Source: Chloromonas sp. AAM2 (lineage: Eukaryota; Chlorophyta; Chlorophyceae; Chlamydomonadales; Chlamydomonadaceae). Taken from it: a DNA stretch of 11,816 nt. The stretch covers positions 1 through 11,816 of the forward strand of contig QAXH01002270.1 of assembly GCA_004335635.1 (NCBI GenBank). The letters run 5' to 3'. Every line of letters starts with the position of its first letter. Within the stretch, counting starts at the first letter, position 1. A model generated the notes under the pieces. That model ran no database searches, had not been told where the DNA came from, and worked only from the letters and a program-made list of their open reading frames with translations. Below, in pieces: positions 7,234-11,816 of the stretch. The translations under genes were made by a program, and so were the position numbers.

Positions 7234-10200
7234 ATGGGGTGCTGCGGCAAACCCTCCGTCAAGTACCAAGAGCCGCGACAGGCACCGGTTGCTGTCAAGT
7301 CACCTGGGCAGGTATGAGCCGCAAGCACAACCATTCCGTGTTGCTAGTCCGGTTGCAAAAGCTGACGTATTTGCTGCTTTGCTGCTTCCAGAACACACCT
7401 GTTGTGAAGGAAGTGCGAGTAGACGACGAGTCTCTGACGCTCAACGATGACGTTGCCTTTGGACATCTAACAGTACAGGACGATGGCCTTCAGGTGCGTT
7501 TGCTCCGAAGGAGTCCAAGGCCCAGCGGCCCGCCCACCACATGTGCTGGCGAACAGCTCAACAAACACCCCCATGCCACTACCTGGCCAGCACGCAGCAA
7601 CAACCAGCAACTCATGTCTCTATACTGGTACAAAGCAGTAGCGAACAAGGCGACAGCTGGGCGCCCATGCGGCTTGGCATTAGCACAAGCACGCATGCCA
7701 GCTCCACAAGCACCACTAGATTGACATGCATGCTACCAAGAGGTGTGGTGCTGCCGAAAGCTTGCCTTCCCTCGAAGTACATGCACATGACATGCTCATG
7801 CAGTGACACACATGCGCTCCGCTAGAAGCTTTGTGCGATAGAGCTTTGGCGAGCTGCTTGATGACATGCGAGAGGTGTTTAATTGACACGCGTGCAAATA
7901 TCATCTGACTGAGGCAAGAAGCATCAAAAGAATGGGCGCATGCGCCTGCTACCCTGGCATACATGCATGGATACCCATGTACGGTTGCTTCAAGCCACTG
8001 ACCATGCGGATGTGTGTGTGGCCCATGCTGCAGAGCTCAGACTATGCTGACATGTGCCGCAAGCTGCTGGCCATGGTCTCCGCCATGCGGGACGCGGGCG
8101 CCAGTGCAGTGCTGGACCTCCCGCAGGTCGTGGTGGCGGGGAACCAGTCCGCGGGGAAGAGCAGCGTCATAGGTGAGGGAACAGACACACTGCATACAAG
8201 AGGTAATGCAGAGAGAGCATGCTGCCATGGATGAGCAGCTGACACACAGCATACGTTAGCGCAGGCATGCATTAGCGCAGACAATGATGGGCAGGCCTGC
8301 ATGGTAGCATATCTTTCTCCACCACGAAACCTTTCTGTCACGCATGATTGGATGTGCACCGCTCTGACCTATCCTGAGCAAGATAGCAGGAAAATTAAGG
8401 GTGGCTTCTATTCGCATCCTGTGAGGCAGCACATGCACGGATCTGCTCATACATGTGCACATACAAAGTATGCTGTCCGCACGACCTAAATATCACGGCC
8501 AGCATGCCCAGCAAATGTGCATGGGCGGGCATGTGATTCGCTGCCACCCCGCTATCTGTGTGCTCTTCTTCTGGACCATGCAGCCAGTCAATTGATGCTC
8601 TGTAGATTCACCGACTTGCTCGGCCCTGTGCAGCCTTGTCAGCCCAATATGCGCACATCCCAAGGCGTTAGCGTGTGCTCATGTGTAAATCTGATTTACA
8701 TAATTGGGCTCAAGTTTGGGTCTGAAGTTGGGTGAGGCACGGTGGAACAGAGTCATACTTGGGTGCAGCCACACGCACTACCTTCTCAGCTCAGCTCGCT
8801 GTCTGCCTGTGTGCCCCTGCAGAAGCGATCTGCGGCATCACCCTTCCCCGCAGTGACGGGACCTGCACGCGGTGCCCCATGGAGGTGGTGCTGCGGGACG
8901 GGCCGCCGGGCGCGGGGTGGGCAGCGGCCGTGCGCATACGGAGGGAGTGGGACCAGCAGGGGGCAAGGCTGCCGGCGCCTGAACTCACAATGGTCAAGGT
9001 GGGCGGTGTGGATGGACTGATGGGCCTGTGCTAGGGTGGTCTTGGAATGGGCACTGCGTCAAGGCAAGGGCTGCAGAGGAATGGTGTGGCACTAGGGAGT
9101 GTCCTGATTAGCTGGTAGTCGAGCCATGCCGGCAGCTCTGATCAGCAATGCGTGGAGGCAATGGCCGCGAGGTCAGTCATAGATATGGGATGTAGTCTGA
9201 GGAGTTGTGTGGCACCGGGACGTGCCCGGCTGCGTCCCTCACAATCATGCCATGCCTGCAACCCTCGTCCAGTATGCCCTTCATGCCAGTCCCGCATGCC
9301 TCCCTGGCCACCACAACAGGCAAGCTTCCTGCTCACCCTTTCTTTCCTGACCTTCCCACTCCTCACCCTTTCCCTTTCTCCGCACCCTTTCCCGCCCCGC
9401 AGGCCAATATTCGCGATCCGTGCGATGTGGAGGGCGCGGTACGAGCGGCACAGGACGCGCTGCTGACCCTGGACGCACCCATGCCCATGCCCGGCCCCAT
9501 GCCCACATCTACCACCAACAGCAGCTCCAGCCCCCCAATGACCCCCATGTCCCCCATGATGTCTCCCAGGGCCCCTGTGGCCCCAATTGCTAGTGAGCGT
9601 GCTGCATTCAGCCGCAATACCATTGTGGTGGAGGTCATGGGTGCGCCTGTCAGCCTAGCACTGGTGAGGGACATGGGAGGGAAGGCAGCTTAGGGGGCAG
9701 GGTTCGGGTCAGGTCAAGCACTAGCTTCCTAGAAACGTGCCTAACAGCAAAGGCTGGGCCAATCAAAAAAAGAAGTTTGCCAGTTCTGGGACAATCTGAT
9801 AGGTTCATATCAGAATTTCTGAGTGCGTTATGTTAGACTGAGATAATTGTGGGACAGTGAGGGCTGGCTTACGTCAGGCTAGCCGGAACCGCATAGCACA
9901 GTGTAAAGGAGATCCAAAGAGCCCACCTGTCCTGCGCATCCACCGGTATATGCAGCGCATCCATGCGTGCACTCCAACCAGGCAGAACATGATGCGAAGA
10001 CTTACATTTCCGGGGCAGCACACATTACAGGGCAGGCGGGTTGGAACTGAAAGCACGGTTAGAGGTCGGTTGTGCTGCAGCACGCGCTTCTACCACAGCA
10101 GTTTCAATGCAAGCGAACCTGCTTGTGAGGCAACTGGCCTTGGGCACGTCACGCTTCAGTCTTGTCTCCCATCCATGACTCTGTCCCCTCCTGCCAGGTT

Positions 10201-11776
10201 GACCTCCCAGGCATCATTCACGCCACTGAGCTGCGCACGCGCGGCGTGGGCGAGAGTGACTACCCGACCCTGATTGCGTCACTCATCCGTGACTACGCGT
10301 CACGGCCATCCAGTGTAATCGTGGCAGTTGTCAGTTGCAAGGAGGACCTGGACACACAGGTACAGTGCCCGTCTTGTATACCCGATGTATGCGAGCGAGC
10401 AACACGGGAAATATTGCAATGCCTTGGACATTGTAGTGGTGTGCGTTTAGGGGTGCGTTGAGGGGCGCGTTGAGGGGCGCATTGAGGGGTGGGCTGAGGA
10501 TGGCAGTGGAGGGGTGGGCTGGGCAGGGAGGGGCAGGGAATGATGGGAGCCACGAGGTGGGTTGCTGGGCGTAGTTGGTCAGCAAGTAATCCTCATACGT
10601 GGTCGCGGCAGCGTACTAGGTACGGCCGGCTTGTGTCAGCTGCACAGCAAACAGCACTGATCTACGGATAGCGCAATGGGCGGGGCAACCATTGCCGCTG
10701 GTTCTTCAGTCAGGGATGCGGTAGGGAAACGGATCTCAAGTGCATGCAGTGCGGATCTGGCCACACACAATGTCTAAGAGATGCTGCCATGCCAATACCA
10801 CCAGCTGGCATGGGTCGGCGCTGAACCCCAGGACAGTCAGTGACGCAGCGCTGCTGTGCAATTACACCATGTATGTGTGTCCTGTAGGGTATACTGTCTC
10901 TGGCCCGCGAGCTTGACCCCGAGGGTCGCCGCACGCTGGGAGTGCTGACCAAGCCCGACATGATTGAGGAGGCGTGCCACGGGCTGTGGACCGCGGTCAT
11001 GCAGGGAAAGAGGTCAGGGGCATAAGCAGCGAGGGAGAAGTGGCAGGCAGACGGGGACAGTGCACAACCCTAGTGTGGCGGGTGCGACAATAGAAGGCGT
11101 AGACGCAACACAAAGGACAATCGTGTGGGGTGTTGGCTAACAGGACAGCAAATGTTGATCTCGAAGCACATGCTCCAAGCAGTACAGGTGCAAGCACCGA
11201 ACACAAAGACCAGGGTTGCAGGCACGAACAGGCCATGGCAACAACAGGTAGGCTGCCAACAAGGTCAGCCTGGCAGAAGGGGCCTCGTACTGGCAAACTC
11301 GTGATTTCAGCAGGCGTACTGAGCCGGAATGGTATGCAATGTAGTGCTGCTGTCCTAACCTCACCCCACCCTTGCCTGCCCTCAGGTGGCCTCTGAAGCT
11401 CGGCTACTACGCGGTGAAGAACCCTAGTCAGTCGCAGCTCAACTCGGGCATCAGCCCGCAGGCGGCCCGGGCGGTCGAGCGCGCCTTCTTTGCACAGGTC
11501 CGTCATGGCACCAGCAGTCCTTTGCACTGCGATATGATGATGATGATGATGTATGTGAATGCTGGAGCCATCTTCTGTTCGACTTGCCAGATGTTACAGA
11601 TTAAAAATGCCACTCACTCATTCGCTCACTCACTCACTCACTGGCTGACTTTCTCATCATGGTGATGGCTTTATGCAAGAGATTGTGACGGGAGGGAAAC
11701 TCCTGTCTGTTTGCTATGCGCTTTTCAGTCTTGATTGGGGAGCAAAAGCGCTGACGATGTAAAACGACACGCACAT

Positions 11777-11812
<36 letters not shown>

Positions 11813-11816
11813 TCGC
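7234..11816 (+). CDS. Dynamin-superfamily GTPase, Mx-like/fungal type (3' end beyond window)
   Basis: Dynamins are GTP-driven, self-assembling membrane-remodelling proteins; Mx proteins are the antiviral branch. Proposed exons: 7234-7311, 7392-7493, 8034-8172, 8823-8998, 9403-9663, 10198-10359, 10888-11012 and 11386-11497. Phases match throughout, giving 385 residues, and the next exon lies beyond the right edge. Motifs: G1 GNQSAGKS (96-103, Lys102), then EAICGITLPR, switch-I GTCTRCP with Thr122, G3 DLPG (254-257), PEGRRTLGVL, G4 TKPD (327-330), LGYYAVKNPSQ (probable G5 region), and a helical segment AARAVERAFF. LPR-x-x-GTCTRCP and LGYY-VKNP resemble the fungal Mx-like group more than plant DRP1/2 or classical dynamin. 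Residues 190-231 are a Pro/Met/Ser-rich insert. The first exon encodes MGCCGKPSVKYQEPRQ, with a favourable start context (AAAATGG) and an 80-base intron with a good pyrimidine tract. Middle, GED and lipid-binding domains should follow but are not in the window. Confidence 0.88.
7494..9402. other. Three long dynamin introns (7494-8033, 8173-8822, 8999-9402)
   Basis: These introns (540, 650 and 404 bases) contain no supported exon or RNA gene. Short CA/TG runs and many GCATGC or TGCATG words occur, for example around 7690-7735, 7935-7970 and 8265-8275. A direct repeat TTAGCGCAG occurs at 8256-8264 and 8272-8280. The foldback at 8635-8714 is listed separately. The last intron ends in a long C/T tract before the acceptor at 9402. 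Confidence 0.5.
8635..8714. repeat. Nested foldback (inverted-repeat) element in intron
   Basis: The outer arms are CTTG-TC-AGCCCAAT (8635-8648) and ATTGGGCTCAAG (8703-8714), complementary over 12 bases with a two-base bulge. Inside, TGTAAAT (8684-8690) and ATTTACA (8694-8700) form a perfect seven-base stem with a three-base loop. The whole 80 bases could be a small non-autonomous foldback element or a structured intron segment. No clear target-site duplication is seen. Confidence 0.6.
9795..9814. repeat. Small inverted repeat in intron
   Basis: TCTGATA (9795-9801) and TATCAGA (9808-9814) are perfect complements around a six-base loop, in the A/T-rich start of intron 9664-10197. It may be a chance hairpin. 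Confidence 0.45.
9869..9955 (+). repeat. Dispersed repeat, copy C (dynamin intron)
   Basis: The copy reads TTACGTCAGGCTAGCCGGAACC, then GCATAGCACAGTGTAAAGG. It continues with CCCACCTGTCCT, ATCCACCGGT and TATGCAG as in copy B. It lies mid-intron (9664-10197), well away from the acceptor at 10197, so unlike copy A it does not supply a splice site here. Confidence 0.7.
10441..10500 (+). repeat. 12-base minisatellite, five units
   Basis: Five consecutive 12-base units begin at 10441: GTGCGTTTAGGG, GTGCGTTGAGGG, GCGCGTTGAGGG, GCGCATTGAGGG and the degenerate GTGGGCTGAGGA. G-rich sequence continues to about 10550. It lies in dynamin intron 10360-10887. Confidence 0.85.
10672..10824 (+). pseudogene. 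Cys/His-rich fragment, possible retroelement zinc-finger relic
   Basis: In dynamin intron 10360-10887 a 50-codon open frame (TAG before it at 10669, TGA at 10822) encodes NHCRWFFSQGCGR, then KCMQCGSGHTQC. The spacing C-RWF-x-x-x-G-C, then K-C-x2-C-GSGH-x2-C, recalls the Cys/His fingers seen in Gag-like proteins of algal retroelements, though the last spacing is shorter than a CCHC knuckle (C-x2-C-x4-H-x4-C). There is no start, and no splice sites fit it as an exon of the dynamin gene. Confidence 0.25.
11013..11385. other. Dynamin intron without recognised content
   Basis: This 373-base intron begins AG|GTCAGG (phase 2) and ends CTGCCCTCAG|. I see no repeats, RNA genes or convincing open frames in it. 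Confidence 0.5.
11498..11816. repeat. Intron start with three simple repeats, to window edge
   Basis: After the donor CAG|GTCCGT no further exon is visible. The stretch contains (ATG)6 at 11534-11551, CACT repeats at 11611-11642, and an (AC)n tract at 11785-11812 preceded by ACATATACACAT. A TTTTCAG at about 11728 is followed in phase by an immediate TGA, so it is not used as an acceptor. Confidence 0.75.

Noticed and set aside
1..11816. CRISPR array, tRNA or rRNA genes, bacterial operon signals
   Set aside because: None seen. The tandem repeats have no spacer structure, no cloverleaf with a matching anticodon stem was found, and the genes are intron-rich eukaryotic genes.

Overview
The window looks like nuclear DNA of a green alga, most likely a chlorophycean (volvocine or Haematococcus-like). 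Coding exons are short and rich in G or C at third positions. They are split by many GT-AG introns of about 80 to 650 bases, and most donors read GTGAG, GTAAG or GTGCG. Simple TG/CA repeats are common, a TGTAA poly(A) signal is present, and one enzyme carries an Ala/Gly-rich insert of the kind seen in volvocine proteins. Everything here was read by eye; no search was run.

Layout. (1) Positions 26-786, minus strand: a small spliced gene of unknown function with an acidic N-terminus. (2) Positions 787-1777: a divergent intergenic region that should hold the promoters of both neighbours and contains a decayed Ty1/copia-type reverse-transcriptase remnant on the minus strand. (3) Positions 1778-6485, plus strand: a ten-exon radical-SAM gene of the RlmN/Cfr rRNA (and tRNA) adenine-C2 methyltransferase family. 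All exon phases agree, and it has a 20-base microexon and a 131-residue low-complexity insert. Its last exon does not encode the usual second catalytic cysteine. (4) Positions 6486-7233: 3' UTR with a TGTAA signal, a copy of a dispersed repeat, and the upstream region of the next gene. (5) Positions 7234-11497 and beyond, plus strand: the first eight exons (385 residues) of a dynamin-superfamily GTPase of the Mx-like/fungal type. G1 to G4 are intact and the N-terminus begins MGCC. The gene runs off the right edge.

The three genes show no obvious shared pathway. RlmN-type enzymes modify rRNA or tRNA, here probably in an organelle. Dynamins remodel membranes. The unknown gene is divergent from the RlmN-like gene. 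The introns hold most of the extra material: a three-copy dispersed repeat, a nested foldback element, a 12-base minisatellite, a long TG tract beside a splice acceptor, and a cysteine/histidine-rich fragment that may come from a retroelement.

The observations most worth following are the RlmN-like protein that seems to lack its methyl-carrier cysteine exactly where a TG microsatellite abuts two competing acceptors, the microexon that carries two of the three iron-sulfur cysteines, and the fungal/Mx-type dynamin with an N-terminal di-cysteine.
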